Positions 28,501-35,118 of a stretch of 64,000 nt of DNA are shown piece by piece; position 1 is the stretch's first letter, and each line of letters starts with the position of its first letter. This stretch comes from Pseudomonas wayambapalatensis (GTDB lineage Bacteria > Pseudomonadota > Gammaproteobacteria > Pseudomonadales > Pseudomonadaceae): NCBI GenBank assembly GCA_014268975.2, contig CP077096.1, forward strand, positions 1,138,501 through 1,202,500, given 5' to 3'. The translations under genes were made by a program, and so were the position numbers. The notes below the pieces were generated by a model. It was not told where the DNA came from, made no database searches, and worked only from the letters and a program-made list of their open reading frames with translations.

Positions 28501-30508
28501 GGTCGGCAATCAGTCGTTCAGCGGCATGCAGTTCCTCAGCGACGGCTACCAGGTGGTGCCGGGCACAGGCGGCAGCCTGACCCCGGTCAACGGCGCCGAT
28601 GGCAGCCTGGCGCCGGTACGGGTCAACGCAGGTGCCAGCGCCGTGATCAGTGCGCCACTGGTTGGCACTGGCGGTATCGAAAAACTCGACGCAGGCACCC
28701 TGGTGCTGACCGGTGCCAACACCTACAGCGGCGGCACCACCGTCAGCGGCGGCACCTTGGCCGGTAACACCACCAGCCTGCAAGGCAACATCACCAACAA
28801 CGCCAACCTGGTGTTCGCGCAGGGCACCAACGGCACCTTCAACGGCACCCTCAGCGGCACCGGCACCACCACCAAGCAAGGGGCGGGCAGCCTGTTGCTG
28901 ACCGGCAACCAGCCGTTCAGCGGCGCCTTCAACGTCAACCAGGGCACGCTGCAGGTCGGCAATGCCGACAACCCGGGCACCAACCTTGGCGCCCAGGTCA
29001 CCGTGGCCAACGGCGCGGCGCTGACCGGCAACGGCACCGTCGCCAGCCTGACCAACCACGGCACCGTGCTGCCAGGGCCTGCGGGCAACCTCAATGTCAG
29101 TGGCAACTTCACCAACGCCAGTGACGGCAACCTGGTCATCGACCTGGGCACCGCCCCGGTGAACTACCTCAATGTCGGCGGCACCGCCAACCTGGGCGGC
29201 AGCCTGACGGTTGCCAACCTCTCCGGCGGCAACGGGCAGTACACCGTGGTCAGTGCAGCTGGCGGCATCAACGGCACCTTCGCCAGCAACAACCTGGTGA
29301 ACTCGGCGTTCCTCAACAGCTCGATCGACTATGGCGCCAACCAGGTGACCCTGTCGGTCAGCCGCAACGGCAACTCGTTCGCCGATGTCGCTGCCTCCAG
29401 CAACCAGCGTGGTGTCGCCACGGCCCTGGAAAGCACCGGTGCGCCGACCAGCCTGCGCGACAACATCCTGCCGCTCGACCGTCAGGCCGCGCAGTCGGCG
29501 TTCGACAGCCTGTCCGGGGAAATCCACGCCAGCACCGCGACCGTGCTGATCGAGGATTCGCGCTACATCCGCGACGCGGTCAACGACCGTATGCGTCAAC
29601 CGGATTGCAGCCGCGAGGACGACCCACGCCGCACCCTGGCGCCGACCGCCAACCAGCAGCTGACCAGCGAAGGTTGCCAGGGCCAGGCGGTGGGCTGGAT
29701 CCGCGCCATCGGCGGCTGGGGTGACTACGACGGCAGCAGCAGCCATGCCAGCGTCGACCGTGACCTGTCGGGCTTCATGCTCGGTGTCGATCGTGCCCTG
29801 GACGATCAGTGGAAGGTCGGTATCGCTGCCGGGTACACCCGCAGCAGCATCGATGCCCACCGTCGTCAGTCGGACGCCAGCGTCGACAGCTACCACCTGG
29901 CCACCTACCTGGGTTACCAGATGGATGCCTTCGCCGCACGCCTGGGCGCCAGCTACACCTGGCACGACATCGATACCAAGCGCGATGTCCAGGTGGGCAG
30001 CTACGACGACCGCCTGAAAGCCAAGTACAAGGCACGCAGCGCCCAGGTGTTCGGCGAGGTGGGTTACGCCATCGACGCTGGCGGTATCGCCCTGGAGCCG
30101 TTCGCGGGCCTTGCCTACGTCAACTACGACAGCGACAGTGCCCGTGAGAAGGGTGGGGACGGTCGCCTGAAGGCCAGCGTCGATCAGGACGTGACCTTCT
30201 CCACCGTCGGGGTGCGCGCCGGCAAGCGTATCAAGCTGGACAACGGCAGCGAGATCATTCCGCGGCTGTCGGTCGGCTGGCGCCACGCGTTCGGCGATAC
30301 CAAGCCCGATGCCGATGCACGCTTCATCGCCGGAGGTGCGAGCTTCAGCACCGAAGGGGTGCCGATCGCGCGGGATGCGGCGGTGGTCGAGGCGGGTGTC
30401 GACCTGGCCGTGGGCCAGAGCGGCAAGCTGGGCCTGGGTTATTCCGGGCAGTTGTCCAGCGAGAACCGCGACCATGGCGTGGTGCTGAGCTTCAGCATGG
30501 GCTTCTGA
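16526..30508 (+). CDS. Giant autotransporter adhesin (type Va) with PATR repeats
   Basis: 4660 residues from a GTG start six bases after AAGGAG. The N-terminus is a Sec signal (hydrophobic LSLAVSLAVGGLAFGL, probable cleavage after QALA). The passenger (about 40-4290) is Gly/Asn/Thr/Leu-rich. It contains about 35 autotransporter-associated beta-strand (PATR) units of the form SGTGxLxKxGxxxLTLxGxNTYSGGT, expected to build a long right-handed beta-helix. Four larger modules interrupt it, each a GNLTLDGTLNVTxxGGFG block followed by FWDG...GTW...NTNWTD (second part near residues 1625, 2871, 3505 and 3940). A helical linker (about 4300-4380) with two Cys leads to the 12-strand beta-barrel (about 4385-4660, from GWIRAIGGWGDYDG), ending in Phe. 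A surface role in adhesion or biofilm is likely; the ligand is unknown. Repeat identity makes assembly errors possible. Confidence 0.92.
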   Translation: MDRSVASILPTRLSHLSLAVSLAVGGLAFGLTSEQALAVCSAAGSTITCNGAANPLAPSYTNGGSGLTVNVNPGASLGTLLGVGGTSLSLAGNNNTLNNSGTIDPTLLGLLSIQSSAVLIGNTGTGSTLNINNNATGVIKGTGALLGANLLNLTGMALDARNGATGTTTITNAGSIGSSALASLTLLSEDTPVIAVTGGSTVNFTNTGTILGRAAFEASAAGNTFTNAGTLTGSLSMGANSANRFNAITGSSVGAGLGISVALLVTSNPNLAFAAAGKIDGGAGGTNTLALQNAIGGGSGTAGSGTINANNYINFSRLIVDSGTWSLIGAVLSGTTQTTLNGGVLNFDNSSAFGSGGITVNGGSLLGSVAGLSLANALTLNAGLSVGGGNDLALNGVVSGVGGLTKTGAGLLTLGATNTYSGGTNLTAGGLNLTSAAALGSGALTVSGAGSLQGSVPLVLNNAVALNAALTLPGSNALSLGGVLSGTGSLVKSGTGNLTLNGVNTFSGGTTLGTGTLTLGNASGLGSGALTLTGNGTLDTTAVMTLGNAINLGSSALTLTGNNALTLGGVIGGTGSLVKNGAADLTLNGVNTFSGGTTLSTGKLTVGNSAALGTGALALTGNASLDASAAVSLGNAINLGANTLNLLGTSATTLGGVISGTGALVKSGAADLALNGNNTFSGGLTLNTGKLTVGNNNALGGGALTLGGNASLDASTGVNLGNAISLGANTLNLLGTSATTLSGVVSGTGALVKNGAAGLTLNGANTFSGGTTLNAGVLTVGNNAALGTGALSLGGNASLDAGVAVNLGNAIDLGANTLSVLGSNATTLGGVVSGTGALVKSGASNLTLSGANTFSGGLNLNAGTLTLASAAALGTGALNVGGASTLANSAAMTLNNGVNLGANLTLSGANNLTLAGNLSGTGGLIKNGASTLTLSGSNTQSGATALNAGTLVVGSATALGTGALNAAANTTLDSSVAGLTLGNALNLAGNITLAGSNDLTLGGVIAGIGGLTKNGSTTLTLNGANTQFGATNLNAGTLVVGSNTALGTGALNAAAGTHLDANTAVNLGNAVNLAGALTLDGTANLGLGGVIAGAGSLVKNGAATLTLSGPNTFLGGTTLNAGGLVLGNGDALGVGKLTVAGAGTLDTTAALTVGNAVTLDADLTLAGSNDLNLSGLVDGTGRLIKNGTSTLTLGGLNTYAGGTLLNAGALVLGNGSAIGTGDLTVGGAASLDASAALSLGNNIGLNADLTLTGSNALTLGGVVSGTGKLVKNGNASVTLDGVNTYAGGTTLNAGGLVIGNGSALGTGALTVAGAASLDNSAVATLGNDIALNANLTLGGSNDLTLGGVISGTAGLIKNGLADLTLTGNNTFSGAVDLLGGSLTTIGTGALGNSSGVNVGAGASLNLGASTTIGGLSGAGAVSVAGGSDLTVGGNNLNSVFSGALAGSGGLIKAGTGALELSGVNVLGGATTVNGGLLNVSGSLASSGVQVNVGASLGGTGSLLGAVDIANGAHLLANSGATLNTGALTLHSGSILDFGLGSPSTGGTALVNVNGNLTLDGTLNVTDLGGFGTGIYRLFDYTGALVDNGLVVGALPGSVLPGDVQVQTAIGAQINLLVGGATGTVQFWDGAQSVPNGVIDGGAGTWDGSNTNWTDINGVLNGSWASDFAVFQGTAGDVNVVGTQAATGLQFVTNGYRLIGAGGLDLVNASNGAFAVRVDPGVTATINVGLSGSGQLAKLDTGTLVLNGANSYTGGTLLNGGTLVVGNDTALGTGAVSAATGTTLDSNTAVTLGNALALSGALTIAGSADLSLSGVVSGAGSLVKNGAANLTLGNANTYSGGTTLAAGTLTLGNDLALGTGGLNVTGASSLAATGSVALANTVALNANLTVPGTGNLTLNGALSGTGGLIKNGTGVLTLNGSNSQQGSTSLNGGTLVVGSNTALGTGALNATGGTTLSAGANVTLANALNLAGNLTIAGAQDLVLGGNINGVGGLTKTGSGTLTLNGTNGNLGNTSLNAGTLVLGNASALGLGQLNAAAGTTLDSNSALTIGNTVNLGGNLTIAGSNDLGLGGLVAGAGSLTKNGAGNLTLSGPNTLSGGVTLNAGTLTLGNNSALGLGNLTVGGASILATTGPLIVANQVTLNDTLTLPGNNDLALSGVISGTGGLTKTGTGNLTLGAANSYQGTTTLAAGTLTLGNGSALGAGNLSVTGNSTLATTGALQVANAIGLGTGATLGVNNAQTLTLDGVISGGGGLNKTSTGQLVLNGANNYTGGTSLQAGSLLLGNANALGSGALNVTGAAALDASQALALVNTVNLTGGNLTLDGSQALTLNGVVSGTNGLVKNGAASLTLNGNNTYSGGTTLNAGTLTVGSNTALGTGDLTTGANTSLDASASAALANNVHLGGTLNLPGTADLTLNGVLDGVGGLNKAGASTLTLNGANNYLGGTTLGAGQLVVGNDNALGQGALTVAGASTLSSGVASTTLANNVTLNAGLTVAGTNDLTLNGVINGTAGLTKNGSGNLTLNGNNGYQGGTELNAGRLTLGSSGALGTGTLSVTADATLANSAPMALGNTIALSNGANLTVEAANALILSGDLGGTGNLVKTGVDDLTLVGVKTFTGNVDIQAGSLTTLGSGVLANVDTLNIGASGQLNLNGNTSLGALTGSGNVDVGIGSTLNLGSNNASTTFAGALSGLGGLAKDGTGTLILTGTSNLADNTQVNAGTLKIDGSLGSNLLTVASGATLTGSGSANASVVIDNGGHLAGQSGATLGLGSLVLNSGSIVDVGLASPGTGGTALFNVGGNLTLDGTLNVSNIGGFGNGVYRLFDYAGALTDNGLDFGTLPLGVSLGDVSLQTALANQINLLVSSSGLNIQFWDGSQTAPNGQVDGGTGVWNAGNTNWTDLNGTVNTTWGSTFAVFQGTAGDVTVDGSQSVNGMQFVSNGYRLLAGTAGLLDLVNGSGGDTSVRVDPGVIATLDVGLGGVGKLNKLDTGTLVLNGSNSYSGGTQLSGGTLVLGSNTALGTGLLDTASGTTLDTNKSVSLANAITLAGPLNLTGNNDLALTGNIGGAGSLVKAGNAQLALSGNNSYSGGTALNGGTLVVGSNTALGTGALDAAAGTSLDSSQAVALANNVNLAGNLNVLGGNDLSLGGTVAGAGRLIKSGIARFSLLGANTFSGGTELQAGTLVVGTNGALGTGGLDVTGNANLDSSAAVTLANPVSVTGILNVLGSNDLQLAGVLSGNGVLNKNGLADLTLSGNNTFSGILNILSGSLSTIGTTALGTQSELNVSAGASLNLDGNTTLGEIGGTGAIQIAAGNSLNVEGGVFDGNISGTGTLNKLGTGTLALSSSNSHTGNTNVQAGGLKVDGSLASSAVNVASGATLSGAGSLGGAVTVASGGSLAATSGTTLSAGNLSLDAGSNFNAALGAPTGGNSPLVNVSNNLTLGGTLNVTDIGGFGAGVYRLFAYGGSLVNNGLAFGTTPVPVTDLTVQTAIANQVNLVVGGASNVLFWDGSQSVANGLIDGGSGTWDATNTNWTDANGVLNTTWNDTFAVFQGATGTVTVNGSHSITGLQFITDGYVLDAGTGGELLTSTSGTTNLRVDSGVTATLNVALNGAGNVAKYDAGTLVLNAANGYGGGTALNGGTLVVGNDSALGSGTLTAAAGTTLDSNTAVTLANAAVLNGALAIGGSNALTLNGDISGVGGLVKNGAGLLTLGGSNSYSGGTQINAGSVVGNTTSLQGAILNNAALTFEQNANGSYTGNLTGSGTLTKNGSGELLLTGVNGLTGATTVNAGSLLVNGRLDSATVQVATGARLGGSGTYAGAVQIADGATLAAGQSSTPLTVGSLNLSSGSALDFSLGAPAASTTVVKVDGNLVLDGTLNITNAGGFGTGVYQLFNYGGALTNNGLVFGAVPGSVALGDLSLQTAIANQINLVVQGAGDQLQFWNGGKTNPDGSIGGGSGTWGPGTNWTNANGTTGETWSDAFAVFGGQPGTVTVVGNQSFSGMQFLSDGYQVVPGTGGSLTPVNGADGSLAPVRVNAGASAVISAPLVGTGGIEKLDAGTLVLTGANTYSGGTTVSGGTLAGNTTSLQGNITNNANLVFAQGTNGTFNGTLSGTGTTTKQGAGSLLLTGNQPFSGAFNVNQGTLQVGNADNPGTNLGAQVTVANGAALTGNGTVASLTNHGTVLPGPAGNLNVSGNFTNASDGNLVIDLGTAPVNYLNVGGTANLGGSLTVANLSGGNGQYTVVSAAGGINGTFASNNLVNSAFLNSSIDYGANQVTLSVSRNGNSFADVAASSNQRGVATALESTGAPTSLRDNILPLDRQAAQSAFDSLSGEIHASTATVLIEDSRYIRDAVNDRMRQPDCSREDDPRRTLAPTANQQLTSEGCQGQAVGWIRAIGGWGDYDGSSSHASVDRDLSGFMLGVDRALDDQWKVGIAAGYTRSSIDAHRRQSDASVDSYHLATYLGYQMDAFAARLGASYTWHDIDTKRDVQVGSYDDRLKAKYKARSAQVFGEVGYAIDAGGIALEPFAGLAYVNYDSDSAREKGGDGRLKASVDQDVTFSTVGVRAGKRIKLDNGSEIIPRLSVGWRHAFGDTKPDADARFIAGGASFSTEGVPIARDAAVVEAGVDLAVGQSGKLGLGYSGQLSSENRDHGVVLSFSMGF
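17640..28930 (+). repeat. Tandem PATR-coding repeats in the autotransporter gene
   Basis: About 35 in-frame units counted by eye from the SGxGxLxKxG...LTLxGxNxxSGG core. In the middle of the gene the spacing is often about 86 codons (roughly 258 bp), for example around 23330-24105. Neighbouring units share long DNA identities (motifs such as ACCCTCAACGGC), so unequal recombination is plausible. Confidence 0.85.
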
Positions 30509-30522
30509 TCGGTTGAACCGCA

Positions 30523-30544
30523 GGGGCTGTTCTGCAGCCCCGTT
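30523..30544 (+). terminator. Hairpin after the autotransporter gene
   Basis: GGGGCTG (30523-30529) pairs with CAGCCCC (30535-30541), loop TTCTG, with only a short GTT tail. Confidence 0.5.
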
Positions 30545-30550
30545 ACATAA

Positions 30551-30586
30551 CAAGCCCGCGCCACAAGACCTGTGGGCGCGGGCTTG
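30551..30586. repeat. REP-like palindrome
   Basis: CAAGCCCGCGCC (30551-30562) and GGCGCGGGCTTG (30575-30586) are perfect inverted arms. The GCGGGCTTG core is that of P. putida-type REP elements. It lies just downstream of a gene end, the usual location. Confidence 0.7.
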
Positions 30587-30681
30587 CTACGTGACGGAGC
30601 CTTCACCGCCACCTCGACTTACTTTCGTCACGCCGCTGACGCTAGACTGTCATCTTCCCAAAGTCGGACAGGAGTCCCGGC

Positions 30682-31245
30682 GTGACCCACCCCCGCAGTT
30701 TCCCCAGCGACCTGTGCCTGGACAGCCCGCGCCTGCAACTGCGCCCCATGCGTCATGGCGATGCGGCGCAGTGGCTGGCGATCATGGCCGACCCGGAGGT
30801 CATGCGTTTTTGGCACCATGCCCCCTGGCAGGAACTGGCCGAGGCCGAAAGCGCCCTGGCCGCCGACCGTGAAGCCTATGCCGCCGGCACCCTGCTCAAG
30901 CTCGGCATGTACCGGCGCGACAACGGCGAGCTGATCGGCATGGTCCAGTTGTTCAATCTCGATGACGATTCGCGTCGCGGCGAGATCGGCTACTGCCTGG
31001 CCAAGGCCGTGCAAGGTCGGGGTTACATGGACGAGGCGCTGACCTGCTTCATCGACTATCTGGCCCACACCCTGCACATGCGCCGCCTGGAGGCGGAGAT
31101 CGACCCGCGCAACCAAGGCTCGGCGCGCACCCTGGAGCGCCAGGGCTTCGTCCTCGAAGGCACGCTGCGCGCCCGCTGGTGCGTGGCGGGCGAGCTGTCC
31201 GACTCGGGGATTTACGGGCTGTTGCTGGAACCGCCTGTCGCCTGA
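30682..31245 (+). CDS. GNAT-family N-acetyltransferase
   Basis: 187 residues of the RimJ/RimL-like type. LRPMRHGDAAQWLAIMADPEVMRFW is the typical N-terminus. The acetyl-CoA loop appears as LAKAVQGRGYMDEAL, and DPRNQGSARTLERQGFVLEGTLR is the family C-terminal signature. GTG start eight bases after AGGAG. Substrate unknown. The membrane protein gene at 31284 follows after 38 bases and may be cotranscribed. Confidence 0.88.
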   Translation: MTHPRSFPSDLCLDSPRLQLRPMRHGDAAQWLAIMADPEVMRFWHHAPWQELAEAESALAADREAYAAGTLLKLGMYRRDNGELIGMVQLFNLDDDSRRGEIGYCLAKAVQGRGYMDEALTCFIDYLAHTLHMRRLEAEIDPRNQGSARTLERQGFVLEGTLRARWCVAGELSDSGIYGLLLEPPVA

Positions 31246-31283
31246 GGCGCGGGTGCGGTAAGGTCGGGGTTTCGCCCGGTCCG

Positions 31284-31835
31284 ATGGAGCTTCGGTTGCC
31301 AGCCTACTACCTCAGTATCAGCCTGCTGCTTTACCTGCTTGGCCTGTGTTTCGACGGCGTCCTGATGGGGGCCGGGCGGCACATGCCCGCTTTGCAGATG
31401 CTGCTCTACGGCCCCTGGGGCGTGGCATTCGAGCTGTACCAGTGGTTCGCCAACCCCCTGATGGCGCTGGCGGTCCTGAGCCATCGGCGCTTGCGGCGAC
31501 TGTCGCTGCTGTTCGGTCTGCTCGCGCTGTACCTGGCCGCAAGCAGCCTTGGCCTCGAGCGGCTACCCGACAACCGCAGCTACGCGTTCCACGATGTCAC
31601 AGGTTTCGGTGCCGGGTTCTACCTGTGGTCGCTGTCGATCCTGACCTTCTGCGCGGGCCAGGCCTGGTGGTGCTGGAAGGCCCGCAAGGCCGACGACATG
31701 CCAGGTTGGCACTGGCTGGACGTGGCCCTGATCGCGGCGCTCGGGGTGATGCTGTATGCCGCAACGCAGATGCCCTCGCTGCGCTTCGAGGTGGATCAGG
31801 TGCTGATGCCGCCCGAGCCTGCACAAAGCTTGTAG
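31284..31835 (+). CDS. Small integral membrane protein of unknown function
   Basis: 183 residues with about five hydrophobic segments (YYLSISLLLYLLGLCF; LLYGPWGVAFELYQWF; LSLLFGLLALYLAASSL; GFYLWSLSILTFCAGQAWWCW; WLDVALIAALGVMLYAA). The ATG at 31284 is preferred because the frame upstream overlaps the acetyltransferase and reads as non-membrane sequence. No family recognised. It converges on the transporter gene ending at 31846. Confidence 0.7.
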   Translation: MELRLPAYYLSISLLLYLLGLCFDGVLMGAGRHMPALQMLLYGPWGVAFELYQWFANPLMALAVLSHRRLRRLSLLFGLLALYLAASSLGLERLPDNRSYAFHDVTGFGAGFYLWSLSILTFCAGQAWWCWKARKADDMPGWHWLDVALIAALGVMLYAATQMPSLRFEVDQVLMPPEPAQSL

Positions 31836-31845
31836 AGCCCTGGCC

Positions 31846-32325
31846 TCAGGCGCTGCGCGCCGTGCCCCACTGCACCACCAGCATGCCCCCGACGATCATC
31901 GCCACCCCCAGCAGCCGTGGCAGGTTCACGGGTTTCTCCGGCAGGCCCATCAAGCCGAACTGGTCGATCAGCAACGACGACAGCACCTGCCCGGCGATCA
32001 CGCAGACGATGAACCCCGCCGCGCCCAGGCGTGGCGTCAGCACCAACGCGGCGGTGATGTAGATCACCCCGGCGACGCCCCCCAGCCAGGCCCACCAGGG
32101 TGCCTGGGCCAGGTTCTGCAGCTGTGGCATGGGCGCGCGCATCAACAGCAGCGCTGGCACCAGCATCATCAGGCTGACCAGCAGCGAAACCCCCGCCGCC
32201 CACAACGGGTGCCCGAGCAAGCGCCCCAATGCAGCATTGCTGCCAGCCTGAAAAGGCACCGCCGCTCCGGCGAGCAGGGCGACGAGCAAGGGCAGGATGG
32301 CGGACAAGGCAAAGACGTTGGGCAT
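31846..32325 (-). CDS. DMT-superfamily transporter, YdcZ/DUF606 type
   Basis: 159 residues and about five transmembrane helices, the half-size form of drug/metabolite transporters. AGAAVPFQAGSNAALGRLLGHPLWAAGVSLLVS and the C-terminal VAMIVGGMLVVQWG are typical of the DUF606 family. ATG start with AGGAG upstream. Divergent from the LysR gene at 32416, so that regulator may control it. Cargo unknown. Confidence 0.85.
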   Translation of the reverse strand: MPNVFALSAILPLLVALLAGAAVPFQAGSNAALGRLLGHPLWAAGVSLLVSLMMLVPALLLMRAPMPQLQNLAQAPWWAWLGGVAGVIYITAALVLTPRLGAAGFIVCVIAGQVLSSLLIDQFGLMGLPEKPVNLPRLLGVAMIVGGMLVVQWGTARSA

Positions 32326-32415
32326 GGCGTGAGCTCCTGTGGATAACCTTGGCCCAGTCTCTTGTATGCGCTTAAATGATGGAAATTCGAATTCTGCACA
32401 GGCTTTATTCGCCAT

Positions 32416-33333
32416 ATGGATGACCTGCGTCGCATCGATCTCAACCTGCTCCTGACCCTGCATGCCTTGCTCAGCGAGCAGCACGTCTCGCGCGCGGCGC
32501 TGCGTTTGCACCGCAGCCAGCCGGCGGTGAGCCACGCACTGGCGCAACTGCGCGACATCTTCGACGACCCGCTGCTGGTGCGTCGTGGCGCCCGCCTGGT
32601 ACTGAGCCCTCGCGCCCAGGCCCTGCGCGATCCGCTGCAGCAGGCGCTGGCGCAGCTCGACGGGCTGCTGGGCAGCCCGGGGTTCGAGCCGGGCAAGGCG
32701 CGCCGCACCTTTCGCCTGGCGATGTCCGACTACGGCGCCCAGGTGGTCCTCCCTGCGCTGATGCGCGAGTTGCGTAGCGTGGCACCGCAGATCGATCTGG
32801 TCATCTCCCAGGGCAGCCGCGAGGCGATGCTCGGGCAGTTGATCGATGGCGAAGTGGATCTTGCCCTGGGGGTGTTTCCCGAGTTGCCCTCGGAGGTCCA
32901 TGAGCAGGGCTTGTTCGAGGAGTCGTTTGTCTGTGTGGCCGATCGCAGCAGCCTGCCAGCACGTGGCGGCCTGACTCTGGACACCTGGCTGGCGCGCCCG
33001 CATGTACTGGTGGCGGTACGTCCTGGCATCGACAACGAGATCGACCAGGCACTCAAGGCTCTTGGTGTCCGTCGGCGCATTGCCCTTACTCTGCCGCATT
33101 GGGGCGCGGCCCAGACCGTGCTGGCCGGGACCGACCTGGTGCTGACCGTGGCCCGGCGCAGTCTGGCAGCAAGCCCGCCAGACAAGGCCCTGCGGGTCTT
33201 CGAGCCGCCGCTGCCGATCAGCGCGTTCAGCTTTGCCCAAGCCTGGCATGCCCGGCGCGAGGGCGATGCTGGGCATCAGTGGTTGCGCGAGCTGATCCAT
33301 CGCCACTGCCAGGGCTGGCATTCACCTGCGTAG
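32416..33333 (+). CDS. LysR-family transcriptional regulator
   Basis: 305 residues. The N-terminal HTH reads LRRIDLNLLLTLHALLSEQHVSRAALRLHRSQPAVSHALAQLR, followed by the effector-binding domain (from about residue 90). It is divergent from the DMT transporter gene with 90 bases between start codons, a classic LysR-target arrangement. Inducer unknown. Confidence 0.93.
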   Translation: MDDLRRIDLNLLLTLHALLSEQHVSRAALRLHRSQPAVSHALAQLRDIFDDPLLVRRGARLVLSPRAQALRDPLQQALAQLDGLLGSPGFEPGKARRTFRLAMSDYGAQVVLPALMRELRSVAPQIDLVISQGSREAMLGQLIDGEVDLALGVFPELPSEVHEQGLFEESFVCVADRSSLPARGGLTLDTWLARPHVLVAVRPGIDNEIDQALKALGVRRRIALTLPHWGAAQTVLAGTDLVLTVARRSLAASPPDKALRVFEPPLPISAFSFAQAWHARREGDAGHQWLRELIHRHCQGWHSPA

Positions 33334-33420
33334 GACGGGTCCGATTTCACAGGGTTACAGGGGCCTTGCGGCGTACTTGCTGCTAGGCTGGCAATCTTTC
33401 CGATCAGAGGGTTCTCTTCG

Positions 33421-33810
33421 ATGTTCAAGCATTCCCTGGCAGCCGTCGTTGCCGCGCTGGTATTCGCCTCGCAGGCACAGGCCGACGAGAACTCCCCCGC
33501 CTATACCCAATGCATGGACAACGCCTCCAGCACCGTTGCGATGAGTGCCTGCATCAAGGATGAAACCAAGTTGCAGGATGATCGCCTCAACCGGGTCTAC
33601 AAGCAGTTGCTCGGCAAGCTCGAGGCGCCGCAGCAGAAAAGCCTGCGCGAAGTGCAGCGCGACTGGATCAGCTTCCGCGACAAGAACTGCAAGTTCCACG
33701 TGCAGGCCAGCGACGGGACCCTGGCGCAACTTGAAGGCGGCATGTGCGTACTGGACATGACCCGCGAGCGCGCCGCGGAGCTGGAGCGGATTCTCAGCCC
33801 TGGGCAGTGA
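33421..33810 (+). CDS. LprI/DUF1311-family secreted protein
   Basis: 129 residues with a Sec signal peptide (SLAAVVAALVFASQAQA, cleavage near residue 20). The mature part matches the DUF1311/LprI family: paired Cys (TQCMDN...MSACIKDE), LNRVYKQLLGKL, QRDWISFRDKNC and a last Cys in GGMCVLDMT. Some members inhibit lysozyme; here only a periplasmic location is supported. A REP pair follows. Confidence 0.82.
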   Translation: MFKHSLAAVVAALVFASQAQADENSPAYTQCMDNASSTVAMSACIKDETKLQDDRLNRVYKQLLGKLEAPQQKSLREVQRDWISFRDKNCKFHVQASDGTLAQLEGGMCVLDMTRERAAELERILSPGQ

Positions 33811-33823
33811 ATGGCCTCGAACC

Positions 33824-33927
33824 CTGTAGGAGCGGGCTTGCCCGCGAAAAATACAACGCGCTGCCTGGCACGGGCTACGCCCGTGTTCGCGGCGGTTCGG
33901 CGCCCCGACAAGCCCGCTCCCACAGGG
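33824..33927. repeat. Pair of inverted REP elements
   Basis: TGTAGGAGCGGGCTTGCCCG (from 33825) is the standard P. putida REP. Its inverted mate CAAGCCCGCTCCCACA lies at 33909-33924. Between them is a smaller hairpin (GCACGGGC tac GCCCGTGT). It lies between convergent genes. Confidence 0.85.
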
Positions 33928-34014
33928 GGGTGGGCTGGCCTTTAGATTTTGAGCAAGACAGTTGCTCCTACAGGTATCGCACCGGCAGAGTCGGTGCCAT
34001 GCCCCGCGAGGCAA

Positions 34015-35118
34015 TCAGCGCCGACACAGCGCCCGTGCTTTCAGGTACTCCCGTACCTCGAGCGCGTCACCGGCAAACTCGATCCTGCCCGACTTCGCCT
34101 CACGCTGGTACGCATACATCGGGTCGTAGTACTCGTTGAGCAGACCCTCGATCCAGCCTCGGTGCAGATCCACCTCACCGCTGTGCAACTGCACCTGCAG
34201 CGCCTGCTCCAGCAGCGCATACAGCCGCTGGAAGCGTTCGCCCCCCAGACGCTTGTGGATATTGCCCATGCTCTGACGCAGGCGCTCGGCAAACAGGCGG
34301 CGCCCATCCTCTTCGCCATGCAGGGCAACGAATTCGGCACACAGGTTGATCACGTAGTCGCGCAGGATGCGCTCGACGCGATGGGCAAAACTGTCTTCCA
34401 GCCACACCAGCGGATACTGCTGCATGCCTTGGTACAGCGCCAGCGGCACCGAGCAGCTGCCGACCATCCGCCCCTCGTCCTCCAGCACGAACTGCTGCAC
34501 GCCCCGCGCGCGCTTCTTGAGCATATCGATGGCCAGGCGGTTCTCGAAGTCGATCGGTGCCGGTTGCGCGGTGGCGCGCTTGCCGAAGCTCGAACCGCGG
34601 TGGTTGGCGTGGCCTTCGAGGTCGAGCACGTTGTCCAGTTGCAGCAGCACGTCGGTCTTGCCGGTGCCGGTCAGGCCGCCCAGCAGCACGAAGTCGCATT
34701 GCTCGACTGCCTGTTGGGTAGTGTCCATCAGGAAGGTCCGCAGGGCCTTGTAGCCGCCTTTGACCCGCGGATAGTCGATGCCCACGTCTTTCAGCCAGCC
34801 CTGGACGATCTGCGAGCGCAGGCCGCCACGAAAACAGTACAGATACCCTTGGGGGTTGGCCTGGGCGAATGCGGCCCAGGCTTCCAGGCGCGCCTGCTTG
34901 ACCGCGCCGCTGACCAGTTGGTGGCCCAGGGCGATGGCTGCGCTTTGGCCCTGATGCTTGTAGCAGGTGCCAACCTTCTGCCGCTCATGGTCGTTCATCA
35001 GCGGCAGGTTGATGGCGCTGGGGAAGGCACCCTTGGCAAACTCGACCGGTGCACGCATGTCCATCATCGGCGCATCGTCGAGGAACAGCTGTTTGAAGTC
35101 GGTGCAGTCGGGGCGCAT
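34015..35118 (-). CDS. selU: tRNA 2-selenouridine synthase
   Basis: 367 residues. An N-terminal rhodanese domain ([21 protein letters not shown], with the Cys loop [10 protein letters not shown]) precedes a P-loop domain ([18 protein letters not shown]). The enzyme geranylates and then selenates 2-thiouridine at tRNA position 34 using selenophosphate. The ATG overlaps the selD stop (TGATG), which favours it over an in-frame TTG one codon earlier. Partner of selD. Also named mnmH. Confidence 0.95.
   Translation of the reverse strand: MRPDCTDFKQLFLDDAPMMDMRAPVEFAKGAFPSAINLPLMNDHERQKVGTCYKHQGQSAAIALGHQLVSGAVKQARLEAWAAFAQANPQGYLYCFRGGLRSQIVQGWLKDVGIDYPRVKGGYKALRTFLMDTTQQAVEQCDFVLLGGLTGTGKTDVLLQLDNVLDLEGHANHRGSSFGKRATAQPAPIDFENRLAIDMLKKRARGVQQFVLEDEGRMVGSCSVPLALYQGMQQYPLVWLEDSFAHRVERILRDYVINLCAEFVALHGEEDGRRLFAERLRQSMGNIHKRLGGERFQRLYALLEQALQVQLHSGEVDLHRGWIEGLLNEYYDPMYAYQREAKSGRIEFAGDALEVREYLKARALCRR

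Noticed and set aside
27587..30553. 988-codon minus-strand open frame over the barrel region
   Set aside because: Opposes a clear autotransporter barrel; no start signal.
32326..33321. N-terminal extension of the DMT transporter frame to 491 residues
   Set aside because: It would cover the divergent LysR gene; the internal ATG has a good ribosome site and gives the family length.
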